Part shown: positions 6,757 through 14,889 of the stretch, in pieces
Numbering within the stretch: position 1 is the first letter of the stretch
How the letters are laid out: each line of letters starts with the position of its first letter
Source: a bacterium
GTDB taxonomy: Bacteria; Eremiobacterota; Eremiobacteria; Baltobacterales; Baltobacteraceae
Assembly: GCA_021784715.1 (NCBI GenBank)
Contig: JAJYHP010000142.1
Location: 24,717-42,948 of the forward strand
Reading direction: 5' to 3'
Length of the DNA stretch: 18,232 nucleotides
Translations under genes and position numbers: made by a program
The notes under the pieces: generated by a model
The model's input: only the letters and a program-made list of their open reading frames with translations
What the model was told of the DNA's origin: nothing
The model's database searches: none

Positions 6757-7773
6757 TTACTTCTTTCCGTTACGCAGATTCTTGAGGTCGCGGAAGAGTT
6801 TTCGCTCCTTGTCGGTGAGGTTTTGCGGTAACTGCCCGATGAGGCGGACGTATTGATCTCCGTTGCCGCCGCCCTTGACGTGCGGCATCCCTTTGCCGGT
6901 CAAACGCAGCAAGCGATTGTTTTGCGTTCCCTCGGGAATCGTCATCGCAACGTTTCCCCCCATCGTCGGCACCTGAACTTCGGCACCTAAGACGAGATCG
7001 TAGAGATCGACCGGAAGGTCGACGTAGAGATCGTCGCCCTTGCGTTTGTAACGCGCATCGTCGATGGTCTTCACGATCAAAAAGAGGTCGCCGTTGGGCG
7101 CACCACCGGTGCCCGCGCCGCCCTGAGCCGCGAGACGGATACGTTGACCGTCGCCGATGCCGCGCGGAATCGAGATCTCGAATTTTTTCGTATTGAGCGT
7201 GCGACCCGTCCCATGGCAAGCTACGCAGAGGCGGCCGTTCTCCGTCCCCGTGCCGCGGCAGCGAGGGCAACTATCCTCGAGTTGTAGCGAGATCGATTTC
7301 TTGCCGCCCTCGTAGATGTCGTGCAGCGAAAGCTCGATGGTCGTTTCCATATCCTGTCCGCGAGCGGCGGTCGGGGCCGGGCCGGTCGGCCCACGCCGAC
7401 CGACTCCGGAGAAAAACATATCGAAGAAATCCGAAAACCCGCTCGTTCCCGCCCCGGCGCCCATATTGGGGCCGAAACCGAAGTCGTATTGCGCGGAACC
7501 CTGTTGCGTCCGATAGCGCCGTTGCTGCTCCGCCTGGCGGGCCGCCTGCTGCCAATCGCTTCCGAGCGCGTCGTACTTCCGGCGCTTTTCGGTGTCGCCG
7601 AGAACCTCATAGGCTTCGGAGATCTCCTTGAATTTCTCTTCGGCGGCCTTCGCGTTGCCGGGATTTGCGTCGGGGTGCCATTTACGTGCGAGGCGGCGAT
7701 AGGCGGACTTGATGTCCTTCTCGGGAGCGCCCTTCGGGACGCCGAGAACGGCGTAGTAGTCCTTGTAATTCAT
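6757..7773 (-). CDS. dnaJ: Chaperone DnaJ with reduced zinc-finger domain
   Basis: The 338-residue Hsp40 co-chaperone that delivers clients to DnaK and stimulates its ATPase. The J domain (residues 4-70) has the essential H-P-D at 33-35. A Gly/Phe-rich linker follows (about 95-130, ending G-F-S-D-F-F-D-M-F-F). The zinc region has only two C-x-x-C-x-G-x-G motifs, C169-P-R-C172 and C183-V-A-C186, separated by ten residues, where canonical DnaJ has four. The substrate-binding C-terminal domain (F-E-I-S-I-P-R-G-I-G-D-G-Q-R-I-R-L) is complete. The text around the two motifs resembles canonical motifs 1 and 4, i.e. zinc site I kept and site II lost. The ATG overlaps the grpE stop by 4 nt (ATGA). 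Being directly behind grpE, it is the main dnaJ of this operon rather than a stray CbpA, although CbpA-like classification is an alternative. Confidence 0.93.
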   Translation of the reverse strand: MNYKDYYAVLGVPKGAPEKDIKSAYRRLARKWHPDANPGNAKAAEEKFKEISEAYEVLGDTEKRRKYDALGSDWQQAARQAEQQRRYRTQQGSAQYDFGFGPNMGAGAGTSGFSDFFDMFFSGVGRRGPTGPAPTAARGQDMETTIELSLHDIYEGGKKSISLQLEDSCPRCRGTGTENGRLCVACHGTGRTLNTKKFEISIPRGIGDGQRIRLAAQGGAGTGGAPNGDLFLIVKTIDDARYKRKGDDLYVDLPVDLYDLVLGAEVQVPTMGGNVAMTIPEGTQNNRLLRLTGKGMPHVKGGGNGDQYVRLIGQLPQNLTDKERKLFRDLKNLRNGKK

Positions 7774-8276
7774 TGATGCTTCGCAACGAGCACTTTCGCC
7801 GGTCGGAGGAGATCGTCGCCGAGGCGATATCCTTTCTCCGCGACTTCGACGACGGTATCGTCGGCTTGTCCGTCGATCGCTGCGACCGTTCCGATCGCCT
7901 CGGCAACGTGAGGATCGAAGGGGTGCCCCTTGACGTCGACCGCGCTGATGCCTTCGGAGGAAAGGACGGCCTCGAAGCCGCGTAACGTGCCTTCAACTCC
8001 GCTGCGAAGCGCCTCGCCGCCGGCGGGAACCGCAAGTGCGCGTTCGAGATTATCGAGCACCGGAAGTAAACGCCCGAAAAGGCGACGCCGATGCTCGACG
8101 ATGCGTTGTTCGATATCGCGCTGAACGCGCCGCTTGTAATTTTCGAAGTCGGCCATCGCAAGCAAAAATTTATTATAATTTTCGTCGGCGCGGGCGTTTG
8201 CTTTGGAGAGCTCGCTCTCCGCTTGCGCGCCGTCCTCGCGTACGTCGACGGGATCGTTGAGCAGATCGTTATCCAT
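7770..8276 (-). CDS. grpE: Nucleotide exchange factor GrpE
   Basis: The 168-residue exchange factor that releases ADP from DnaK. The N-terminus is acidic and low-complexity, followed by a long heptad-type helix (about 25-75) with F-L-L-A-M-A-D-F-E-N-Y-K-R-R and L-L-P-V-L-D-N-L-E-R-A-L. The C-terminal beta-wing has G-H-P-F-D-P-H-V-A-E-A-I-G and the family-defining end G-Y-R-L-G-D-D-L-L-R-P-A-K-V-L-V-A-K. Length is slightly shorter than the enteric protein but normal. It lies 113 nt after the dnaK stop and overlaps dnaJ by 4 nt. The ribosome site before its ATG is weak (only AGAAGTAGAG about 10 or more nt away). Confidence 0.96.
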   Translation of the reverse strand: MDNDLLNDPVDVREDGAQAESELSKANARADENYNKFLLAMADFENYKRRVQRDIEQRIVEHRRRLFGRLLPVLDNLERALAVPAGGEALRSGVEGTLRGFEAVLSSEGISAVDVKGHPFDPHVAEAIGTVAAIDGQADDTVVEVAEKGYRLGDDLLRPAKVLVAKHQ

Positions 8277-8389
8277 GGGTGCGTCTATCTCTACTTCTTT
8301 TTATAATGTTGAGCGCATGAAAAGACGGCGGGAGGTGAGGGCGGTCGCCGCGTACGGCTCGCCCTCACTCCACCCGCGAGTACCGGAGG
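8277..8389 (-). promoter_or_regulatory. dnaK-grpE intergenic region: GC hairpin followed by AT-rich tract
   Basis: Just after the dnaK stop is a 9-bp perfect stem (8335-8343 with 8360-8368), extendable by three pairs past a one-base bulge. On the minus strand the nearest T run (TCTTTTC) comes about 12 nt after the stem, so it is at best a partial terminator or processing stem. It is followed by an AT-rich island (8297-8309) containing a TATAAA-like -10 in the minus direction, without a good -35. The arrangement could lower grpE-dnaJ relative to dnaK, or give an internal promoter. Both are inference. Confidence 0.4.
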
Positions 8390-10243
8390 CTACTTCGCTT
8401 CCTTGAACTCGGCGTCGATGACATCGTCGGGCGTGGCGTTCGCCGCGCCGTTGGATGCCTGACCGTTCGCGGATTCGGCACCGGGGGCTTCGCCGTCGGG
8501 CGACGCTCCGGTGCTCTTGTAGAGCAGCTCGGCCATCTTGTAGCTCGCGCTCTGCAATTTCTCGATCGCCGCCTTGATCTCGGTGGCCGCGCCGTTCTCG
8601 CTGAGCTTCTTCAATTCGGCGAGAGCGCTCTCGACTTCACCGCGTGCGGTTGCGTCGAGTTTCTCTCCGACCTCCTTGAGCGATTTCTCGGTCGAGTAAA
8701 TCAAGCTCGATGCGGTATTGCGGACCTCCGCCTCCTCGCGCTTCGCCTTGTCGGCGGCCGCTTGCAGTTCGGCGTCCTTGACCATCCGCTCGACTTCCTC
8801 TTTATTGAGGTTGGTCGATGCGGTGATCGTGATCTGCTGTTCCTTACCGGTACCGAGATCTTTCGCACCGACGTTGACGATGCCGTTGGCGTCGATGTTG
8901 AAGGTTACTTCGATCTGCGGTACGCCGCGGGGCGCCGGCGGAAGCCCTTCGAGCCGGAAGCGGCCCAAGGTCTTGTTGTCGCCGGCCATCGGACGTTCGC
9001 CTTGGAGAATGTGGATATCCACGCTCGTTTGGCCGTCCTCCGCGGTGGTGAAGACCTGCGATTTCTTCGTCGGGATCGTCGTGTTCCGTTCGATCAGCGT
9101 CGTCATGACGCCGCCCATCGTTTCGAGACCCAGCGAGAGCGGGGTAACGTCGAGAAGCACGACATCGCGGACTTCGCCGGAGAGAACGCCGGCTTGAATC
9201 GCCGCACCGACCGCGACGACTTCGTCGGGGTTCACGGTGAGATTCGGGTCTTTGCCGGTGAGCTTGCGGACGAGTTCGAGAATGACGGGCATGCGGGTCG
9301 ATCCGCCGACCATCACCACTTCGTCGATCTGCGAGATATCGATCTTCGCATCGGCGAGTGCGCTCTTGAACGGATTGATGCAGCGATCGGTGAGGTCGCT
9401 CGTGATCTCTTCGAACTTCGCGCGCGTCAGCGTGTACTCGAGATGCTTCGGCCCTTCGGCATCGGCGGTGATAAAGGGCAAGTTGATCGTCGTTTGCACG
9501 ACCGCCGAGAGTTCGATCTTTGCTTTTTCCGCGGCTTCGGTGAGGCGTTGCATCGCCTGCTTATCCTTGGAGAGATCGATGCCCTGATCTTTGCGGAATT
9601 CACCGACGATCCACTCGACGACGCGATGATCGTAATCATCGCCGCCGAGACGGGTGTCGCCGTTGGTCGATTTCACCTCAAAGACGCCGTCCCCGACTTC
9701 GAGGATGGAGACGTCGAAGGTACCGCCGCCGAGATCCCATACCAGGATCGTTTCGTTGCCCTTTTTGTCGAGCCCGTAGGCCAGCGCCGCAGCGGTCGGC
9801 TCGTTGATGATCCGGAGCACTTCGAGCCCCGCGATCTTTCCGGCATCTTTCGTCGCTTGACGCTGCGCGTCGTTGAAGTAGGCGGGTACCGTAATCACCG
9901 CTTGGGTGACGCGTTCGCCGAGATAGTTGCTCGCGTCGTTGACGAGCTTTTGCAAAACCATCGCCGAGATCTCTTGCGGGGTGTAATCCTTGCCGTCGAT
10001 CTTGACGCGATAGTCGCCCTCACCCATATGGCGTTTGATCGAGGAGATCGTGCGCTCCGGGTTGGTGACTGCTTGACGTTTTGCGAGTTGTCCGACGAGA
10101 CGCTCGCCGGTCTTCGAGAAAGCCACGACCGACGGAGTCGTACGCGAGCCTTCCGAGTTTGCGATAACGGTGGGCGAGTTGCCCTCCATTACGGCGACGA
10201 CCGAGTTGGTCGTGCCGAGGTCGATTCCGACCACTTTAGCCAT
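8390..10243 (-). CDS. dnaK: Chaperone DnaK (Hsp70)
   Basis: The 617-residue cytoplasmic Hsp70 that binds exposed hydrophobic segments in an ATP-driven cycle with DnaJ and GrpE. The three Hsp70 signatures are visible: I-D-L-G-T-T-N-S (7-14), [10 protein letters not shown] (170-179) and [10 protein letters not shown] (about 310-320). The linker [13 protein letters not shown] and the substrate-binding beta domain follow. The C-terminus is a G/A/N-rich linker ending [10 protein letters not shown], the normal DnaK tail that matches the E-E-V-D-like role. The ATG at 10243 has a GAGG about 9 nt before it. A leader of up to about 190 nt precedes it. A long ORF on the opposite strand is an antisense shadow. 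Confidence 0.98.
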   Translation of the reverse strand: MAKVVGIDLGTTNSVVAVMEGNSPTVIANSEGSRTTPSVVAFSKTGERLVGQLAKRQAVTNPERTISSIKRHMGEGDYRVKIDGKDYTPQEISAMVLQKLVNDASNYLGERVTQAVITVPAYFNDAQRQATKDAGKIAGLEVLRIINEPTAAALAYGLDKKGNETILVWDLGGGTFDVSILEVGDGVFEVKSTNGDTRLGGDDYDHRVVEWIVGEFRKDQGIDLSKDKQAMQRLTEAAEKAKIELSAVVQTTINLPFITADAEGPKHLEYTLTRAKFEEITSDLTDRCINPFKSALADAKIDISQIDEVVMVGGSTRMPVILELVRKLTGKDPNLTVNPDEVVAVGAAIQAGVLSGEVRDVVLLDVTPLSLGLETMGGVMTTLIERNTTIPTKKSQVFTTAEDGQTSVDIHILQGERPMAGDNKTLGRFRLEGLPPAPRGVPQIEVTFNIDANGIVNVGAKDLGTGKEQQITITASTNLNKEEVERMVKDAELQAAADKAKREEAEVRNTASSLIYSTEKSLKEVGEKLDATARGEVESALAELKKLSENGAATEIKAAIEKLQSASYKMAELLYKSTGASPDGEAPGAESANGQASNGAANATPDDVIDAEFKEAK

Positions 10244-10328
10244 GAAGTTTTACCTCGTTGATGTGATGTGAACCCCGAGCGCGCCCTGGACCAGCTTGAT
10301 CGGGCGATCGAGCGGTCGAGCCGAGGCG

Positions 10329-10355
10329 CGCGCACATTCGAGGTTGGTGTGCGCG
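10329..10355 (-). other. Leader stem-loop upstream of dnaK
   Basis: Arms 10329-10336 (CGCGCACA) and 10348-10355 (TGTGCGCG) are exact complements around 11 nt. It would form in the dnaK 5' leader about 90 nt before the start codon. It does not reach the ribosome site, so a direct RNA-thermometer role is not evident; it may be incidental in GC-rich DNA. Confidence 0.25.
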
Positions 10356-10435
10356 TCGCGACGATCCGGCGACGCTCCGATCGTTCGACGACGCCTTGCC
10401 GCTTACGAACGAATTCGGGCTTGGTTGCCTGCCCC

Positions 10436-10474
10436 ATAGTACAACAAGGAGCGGCAATTTGTTCCGCTCCTTGT
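10436..10474 (-). promoter_or_regulatory. 11-bp dyad with 9-nt spacer, overlapping a possible dnaK promoter
   Basis: Arms ACAAGGAGCGG (10444-10454) and CCGCTCCTTGT (10464-10474) are perfect complements with 9 nt between them. The HrcA operator CIRCE has the same spacer length but a different arm sequence. On the minus strand a -10-like TACTAT (10436-10441) directly follows, and a weak -35-like GGAACA lies within the dyad 18 nt upstream of it. The dyad starts about 50 nt after the htrA stop, so it could instead be the htrA terminator, although the T run after it is poor (TGTACTAT). Confidence 0.5.
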
Positions 10475-10524
10475 AACAGCAGGTAGTCCCTTTTGGGTTG
10501 CGCTCGTCGCCGAGCGGAGGCGGC

Positions 10525-11721
10525 TTAGGGAACCGTACCCGCGGTAGCTGGCCGCTCCGTGAGCGTTACGGCGGCGAACTTCTTGAGGCCCTGTGCCCAG
10601 AGATCGATCCGGACGACGGTCCCAGGCTTCTTGGCGGCGATATATTTCACCAAATCCTGGGTCTTGGTGAAGCTCTTCCCATCGACCTGAAGGATCACAT
10701 CCCCGGGCTCGAGCCCCGCTTTATCGGCGGGCGATCCCGGAACGACGGCGATGACCGCGATGCCGTTGGGGCCGGTTGGATAGCCGATCTGGTTGCGCAG
10801 CCCCGGGGTGAGGTCGGCCATCTGGATGCCCATATAGCCTTCGTTCGTGCCCTGGGTGATGCCGGGGTGGGCGAGCATCTCGGCGACGACGCGCTGGACC
10901 GTATTCGCCGGAATCGCAAAACCGATGCCCTGAGCGTAGGCGGATTTCACGGTCGATTGGTTGATGCCGATCACCTTGCCGTGGTCGTCGATGAGCGGGC
11001 CGCCGGAGTTCCCGGGGTTAATCGGCGCCGAGGTCTGGAGAAGCCCCTTGAAATCGATCGTCTGCCCGCTCTCGTTCTGAATCGGCTCGTTGCGATTGAA
11101 CGCCGAGACGATTCCGAGCGTGACGGTCCACTGGAGATCGAGCGGCTCGCCGATCGCGATCGCCCACTGTCCCTGCTCGACGCGGTCGAAGTTCGCGAAC
11201 TGCAACGGCGGCGGAAGCTTTTTATAACCGTCGACGCGGATGATCGCGAGATCGGCGCCGATGTTCTCCGCGACGACGTGCGCCGGCACGTGATCGCCGT
11301 CGGCGAAGATCACCGTCAACTTGGTGATGTTTCCGCCCTGAGGAGGGGTGACGACGTGAGCGTTCGTCACGATATCGCCCTTCGTGTCGTAGACGAAGCC
11401 CGAGCCCGACGCCTTGCCCTTGTACGGCTCTTCGACGCCGGGGCCGCCCTGGCCGAAGAAACCTTGGAAGAACGGCACGACGCGCTGGCCGTTGACGTCG
11501 AGTTGAATGGCGACGACCGAGGGTTTCGTCCGTTTGACCGCCGAGACGATGCGATCTTGGTCGCTAATGCCTTGGAGCGGCGCTGCGGAGACCGCGGGGA
11601 GCGAGTGATTCGGCCCGGCGACGCCGGCGAAATGCGTGCTGGCGTAGAGCATCATCAGGAAGCTGCCGACGCTCGCGCCGACGAGAGCGATGATGAGGGT
11701 AGGGAGAACGCGTTGTTTCAC
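10525..11721 (-). CDS. htrA: Membrane-anchored HtrA/Deg serine protease with one PDZ domain
   Basis: A 398-residue trypsin-like protease for envelope protein quality control. One N-terminal membrane anchor (about residues 5-27, L-P-T-L-I-I-A-L-V-G) leads to a Gly/Pro-rich linker. The catalytic triad is visible: H122 in T-N-A-H-V-V, D157 in A-D-L-A-I-I, S239 in G-N-S-G-G-P. One PDZ domain follows (about 295-390, G-I-A-V-I-A-V-V-P-G-S-P-A-D-K-A-G-L). One PDZ plus an anchor is the DegS/HhoA-type layout rather than two-PDZ DegP. The open frame extends to 11871 inside the ATPase gene. I choose the GTG at 11721 because the anchor follows directly and GGAG lies 11 nt upstream. It begins 34 nt after the ATPase stop and is probably the last gene of the efflux operon. 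Confidence 0.9.
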   Translation of the reverse strand: MKQRVLPTLIIALVGASVGSFLMMLYASTHFAGVAGPNHSLPAVSAAPLQGISDQDRIVSAVKRTKPSVVAIQLDVNGQRVVPFFQGFFGQGGPGVEEPYKGKASGSGFVYDTKGDIVTNAHVVTPPQGGNITKLTVIFADGDHVPAHVVAENIGADLAIIRVDGYKKLPPPLQFANFDRVEQGQWAIAIGEPLDLQWTVTLGIVSAFNRNEPIQNESGQTIDFKGLLQTSAPINPGNSGGPLIDDHGKVIGINQSTVKSAYAQGIGFAIPANTVQRVVAEMLAHPGITQGTNEGYMGIQMADLTPGLRNQIGYPTGPNGIAVIAVVPGSPADKAGLEPGDVILQVDGKSFTKTQDLVKYIAAKKPGTVVRIDLWAQGLKKFAAVTLTERPATAGTVP

Positions 11722-11755
11722 AGTTGCATATACTCCATGCTGTGGAGAAGGCTCG

Positions 11756-12499
11756 TTACGATTGAGGGATTGCCTCTCGTGGAACGATGGAACCTTCCGA
11801 AAAGTGCCCGCGCGCCGTCGGCTTGTCGGAGAGAACGAGGCCGTCGCGCAGCCGCACGACGCGGTTCGCACGCTCGGCGACCTCCTCGTCGTGCGTCACG
11901 ATCACGATCGTGCGCCCGGAGCGATGGAGGGTTTCAAAGAGTCCGAGAATCTCCTCGCTCGTCGTGGTGTCGAGATTGCCGGTCGGTTCGTCGGCGAGCA
12001 GGACCGCGGGGTTGTTGATCAGCGCGCGGGCGATGGCGACCCGCTGCTGCTGGCCGCCTGAGAGTTCGCTGGGGCGATGGTGCGCGCGATCCGCGAGTCC
12101 GACCTCGGCGAGCGCGCGCACCGCGCGTTCCCGGCGCTCCCTCGGCGAGACCTTCGCGTAGAAGAGCGGCAACGAAACGTTTTTCAGTGCATCGGTCCGC
12201 GGCAGCAGATTGAAGCCTTGGAAGATGAATCCGAGTTTTTCCAAGCGGATCTTCGCCAACGCGCGGTCGTCGAGTGCGGAGACGTCGATTCCGTCGAGTC
12301 GATAGTTGCCCGAGGTCGGACGGTCGAGGCATCCGACGACGTTCATGAGGGTCGACTTTCCCGATCCCGACGGGCCCATGATCGCGACGTACTCGCCACG
12401 CTCGATGCGCAGCGAGACGCCGCGCAACGCCTGTACTTCGATCGTGCCCGTCTTATAGGTTTTGACGATCTCTTGGAGATCGATGGCGATATCATTCAT
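11756..12499 (-). CDS. MacB/LolD-type ABC transporter ATP-binding protein
   Basis: A 247-residue stand-alone ATPase. It shows Walker A G-P-S-G-S-G-K-S-T (about 41-49), the F-I-F-Q-G-F-N-L-L Q-loop, the signature L-S-G-G-Q-Q-Q-R-V-A-I-A-R, Walker B V-L-L-A-D-E-P-T-G-N-L-D and the switch His in V-T-H-D. D-E-P-T-G-N-L-D with V-G-C-L-D-R-P-T-S-G is typical of the MacB/LolD/FtsE family, which drives FtsX-type permeases by mechanotransmission. The start at 12499 (M-N-D-I) is chosen because homology begins there; the longer frame to 12670 overlaps the permease and is low-complexity. It overlaps the upstream permease by 8 nt. It should power the two permeases just upstream as one complex. Confidence 0.94.
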   Translation of the reverse strand: MNDIAIDLQEIVKTYKTGTIEVQALRGVSLRIERGEYVAIMGPSGSGKSTLMNVVGCLDRPTSGNYRLDGIDVSALDDRALAKIRLEKLGFIFQGFNLLPRTDALKNVSLPLFYAKVSPRERRERAVRALAEVGLADRAHHRPSELSGGQQQRVAIARALINNPAVLLADEPTGNLDTTTSEEILGLFETLHRSGRTIVIVTHDEEVAERANRVVRLRDGLVLSDKPTARGHFSEGSIVPREAIPQS

Positions 12500-13700
12500 A
12501 ACGTAAGGCCTCGATGGGATCGACCGATGCCGCGCGGATCGCGGGCAGCGTGCCGAAGAGTAGGGTGACGACCGTGGCAAAGAGCGTTGCGAGCAAAATC
12601 GCTTGCGTCCAGGGTAAGGCGGCGATCGTTCCGGAGATACGGGCGATGAATATCTGTTGCGCGAGTTCACCGATTCCCAGCCCGGCGAGCATTCCTACCA
12701 ACGAACCGCTAAACGCGAGTACGAACGCCTCGACGAAAAATTGAATGAGGATCGTCGCTCGCGAGGCACCGATCGCGCGTCGGATGCCGATCTCGCGCGT
12801 GCGCTCGCTGACCGATACGAAGAGAATGTTCATAATGCCGATGCCGGCGACCAGCAGCGAGATCGCGCCGACCGCGCTGACGATCGTGCCGACGACGCCG
12901 AAGAAGCCGTTGACCTGTTTGGTGAAGAAACCGAAATCGAGCGTCTGGTAGATCGATCCCCCATGCGCGTCGGAGAGTACGCGCTTTGCATTTGCCTCCA
13001 ACGTCGCTAAATCCGCATTGCGGCTACCTAATACTTGGATACCGAAGAGCGGCCGCCCGCGCTGATAGTCGTTGTAGAAGGTCGTATAGGGTATGACGAC
13101 ATCGTTATTGATGTCGAAGCCCAACGATGCCGTCGAGAGCGTCGCCGGCCCGAGCACGCCCACGACGACGTAACGTTTCGGTCCGACGTAGACCGACTGC
13201 CCCAGAACCGTCTCCGGGTCGGCGGCATGGGGAAAGAGACGATCGTAGGCCTTCGACGAGAGAACGCAGACGGGGGTCGCGTTTTCGACGTCGGCACGCG
13301 TAATTGCATGTCCGGCGACGACGGGTGCGGTGCTGAAACGACGGTAGGATTCGCCGCCGAATTTCAGCATGATGTGCTGGTGCCCGGCGCTGACGATCGT
13401 CCGTGTTTGTCCGAATGGGATGGCGGTCTCCACGCCCGGGACGTTTCGATCGAGTAACGTGAGATCCGAGAGTCCGAGATTGGCACGTTGGGTGCTGCCT
13501 TGCGTCGATTTCGGAAAGATGTAGAACGTGTTCATGTTGATGCCGCGAAATGCGCCGTTGACTGCAGCGGCCATACCGGCTGCCGCGACTTGGATCGAGA
13601 TAATCGCAGCGACCCCGACGACGAGCCCGACGAGCGTTAGCACGGTGCGGGTGAGGTTCGCCTGCATAAGCTCGAGCGTTTCGCGAATATAATCGAGCAC
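12492..13700 (-). CDS. FtsX/MacB-type ABC permease (second of two)
   Basis: A 402-residue inner-membrane permease with the MacB topology. It has one N-terminal membrane helix (about 18-40, T-V-L-T-L-V-G-L-V-V-G-V-A-A), a large periplasmic domain (about 45-270), and three C-terminal helices from about 272. The conserved coupling segment G-I-G-I-M-N-I-L-F-V-S-V-S-E-R-T-R-E-I-G, followed by I-R-R-A-I-G-A-S (about 295-311), contacts the ATPase. The end D-P-I-E-A-L-R-Y-E is the typical MacB tail. The start is a GTG at 13700, supported by GGAG five nt before it; only 1 nt separates it from the upstream permease stop. No nucleotide-binding domain is fused, unlike true MacB. Together with its paralogue it probably forms a heterodimer. 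Confidence 0.92.
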   Translation of the reverse strand: MLDYIRETLELMQANLTRTVLTLVGLVVGVAAIISIQVAAAGMAAAVNGAFRGINMNTFYIFPKSTQGSTQRANLGLSDLTLLDRNVPGVETAIPFGQTRTIVSAGHQHIMLKFGGESYRRFSTAPVVAGHAITRADVENATPVCVLSSKAYDRLFPHAADPETVLGQSVYVGPKRYVVVGVLGPATLSTASLGFDINNDVVIPYTTFYNDYQRGRPLFGIQVLGSRNADLATLEANAKRVLSDAHGGSIYQTLDFGFFTKQVNGFFGVVGTIVSAVGAISLLVAGIGIMNILFVSVSERTREIGIRRAIGASRATILIQFFVEAFVLAFSGSLVGMLAGLGIGELAQQIFIARISGTIAALPWTQAILLATLFATVVTLLFGTLPAIRAASVDPIEALRYE

Positions 13701-13701
13701 G

Positions 13702-14889
13702 TCAGCTCCGCAACGCGATCACCGGATCGAGCTTTCCGGCGCGTATCGCCGGGTAGGCGCCGAAACCGATGCCGATGCCGATGGTGAAGGAGGCGGCAAT
13801 CGAGAGCACGAGTGCCCACGGGACGGGCGCGCTTCCGGCAAAATGGACGATGCTTCCCTGGAGCGCGAGCACGATGAGCACGCCGAAGATCGTGCCGATC
13901 GCGCCGCCGATGATCGAGAGTATCGTTGCTTCGATCAGGAATTGCAAGGAAATATCGCCGGAGCTCGCGCCGATTGATTTGCGGATACCGATCTCACGGG
14001 TCCGTTCGTTCACCGACACTAACATGATGTTCATGATGCCGATGCCGGCGACGCAGAGGGCGATACCGCCGATGAAGGTGATGCCGATACCGATGCCGCC
14101 GAGGACATGCGAGAAAATGCCGAGCGATTTTGCTTGATCTTGCACCGTGTATTTCGCGTGCGGGCCGTGAATGCTCTGCAACGCGGCTATCGCCGCGGCG
14201 CTGACCTTTTTCGATGGGACTCCCGGCGCGGAATAGAAAATAATGCCGTCGATTGGACCGGGAGCGATTCGGTGCATCGTCGTGTAGGGCACGTAAATGG
14301 CGTCGCCGACCGCGCTGCTGAGCAAGCTTCCCGTCGCGTCGAAAACCCCGACGATGCGCAGGCGGGCATTCCCCACCGATATGCTTCTGCCGACCGGGTC
14401 TTCGTGCGGAAAGAGCGTGTTGCGCGCCTCCTTCGAGATCATCGCGACGTTCGCCGAGGCCAAGACGTCGTTATGGTCGAGCTTTCGGCCTTCGAGGATC
14501 ACCATGGCGTTATCGCCCTTATCGGTGCCGTGGAGTTGCGGGTAATGGGTTTTCCCGCCGACGTTGACGGGAAACGGCCGACCGAAATAGCCCGCGTAGG
14601 CCGAGCTGATTGCGCCGTTACTCCGGGCAACGAAGCGGGCGACGTCGCGGTAATAGAGCGTTGCCGCAAGCGGATTATCCGACGAGCGGTCGACGAAAAC
14701 GACCCACCCGACCGAATCGGCGTTCCAAAGCGACTTCTCTAAGCCGCGGGCACCTGCTTGGCTCAAGCCTAAAACCGCGATCGTCGACGCAATGCCGATG
14801 ATCGTGCCGAGGAGCGAGAGCGCCGAACGAAGGCGATTGCGCCAAAGCGAGGCGAGGGCTTCTTCGATGTAAGCCGCGAGAACGCTCAC
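13702..14889 (-). CDS. FtsX/MacB-type ABC permease (first of two)
   Basis: A 395-residue permease with the same layout as its downstream neighbour: N-terminal helix (about 22-44, L-S-L-L-G-T-I-I-G-I-A), periplasmic domain, then three C-terminal helices. The same ATPase-contact segment is present (G-I-G-I-M-N-I-M-L-V-S-V-N-E-R-T-R-E-I-G, then I-R-K-S-I-G-A-S, about 290-307), and it ends D-P-V-I-A-L-R-S. The periplasmic domains of the two differ clearly, so this is an old duplication rather than a recent one. The start is a GTG at 14889 whose bases overlap the adaptor stop (GTGA), implying translational coupling. The first residues M-S-V-L-A-A-Y-I-E-E-A-L-A-S-L-W-R-N match the family N-terminus well. 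Confidence 0.92.
   Translation of the reverse strand: MSVLAAYIEEALASLWRNRLRSALSLLGTIIGIASTIAVLGLSQAGARGLEKSLWNADSVGWVVFVDRSSDNPLAATLYYRDVARFVARSNGAISSAYAGYFGRPFPVNVGGKTHYPQLHGTDKGDNAMVILEGRKLDHNDVLASANVAMISKEARNTLFPHEDPVGRSISVGNARLRIVGVFDATGSLLSSAVGDAIYVPYTTMHRIAPGPIDGIIFYSAPGVPSKKVSAAAIAALQSIHGPHAKYTVQDQAKSLGIFSHVLGGIGIGITFIGGIALCVAGIGIMNIMLVSVNERTREIGIRKSIGASSGDISLQFLIEATILSIIGGAIGTIFGVLIVLALQGSIVHFAGSAPVPWALVLSIAASFTIGIGIGFGAYPAIRAGKLDPVIALRS

Noticed and set aside
8762..10261. A 499-codon open frame on the plus strand opposite dnaK
   Set aside because: Long antisense ORFs opposite hsp70 genes are a known effect of codon bias in GC-rich genomes. The translation shows no recognisable domain and is rich in Arg/Asp/Glu/His as expected from antisense.
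10403..10440. Possible sigma-32-type promoter on the plus strand (CTTGGT ... CCCCATAG)
   Set aside because: The two boxes are only about 6 nt apart instead of 13-15 and point away from dnaK with no plus-strand gene downstream.
10498..12018. A 506-codon plus-strand open frame opposite htrA and the ATPase gene
   Set aside because: It spans two clear minus-strand genes and their junction, has no family resemblance and a shadow-like composition.
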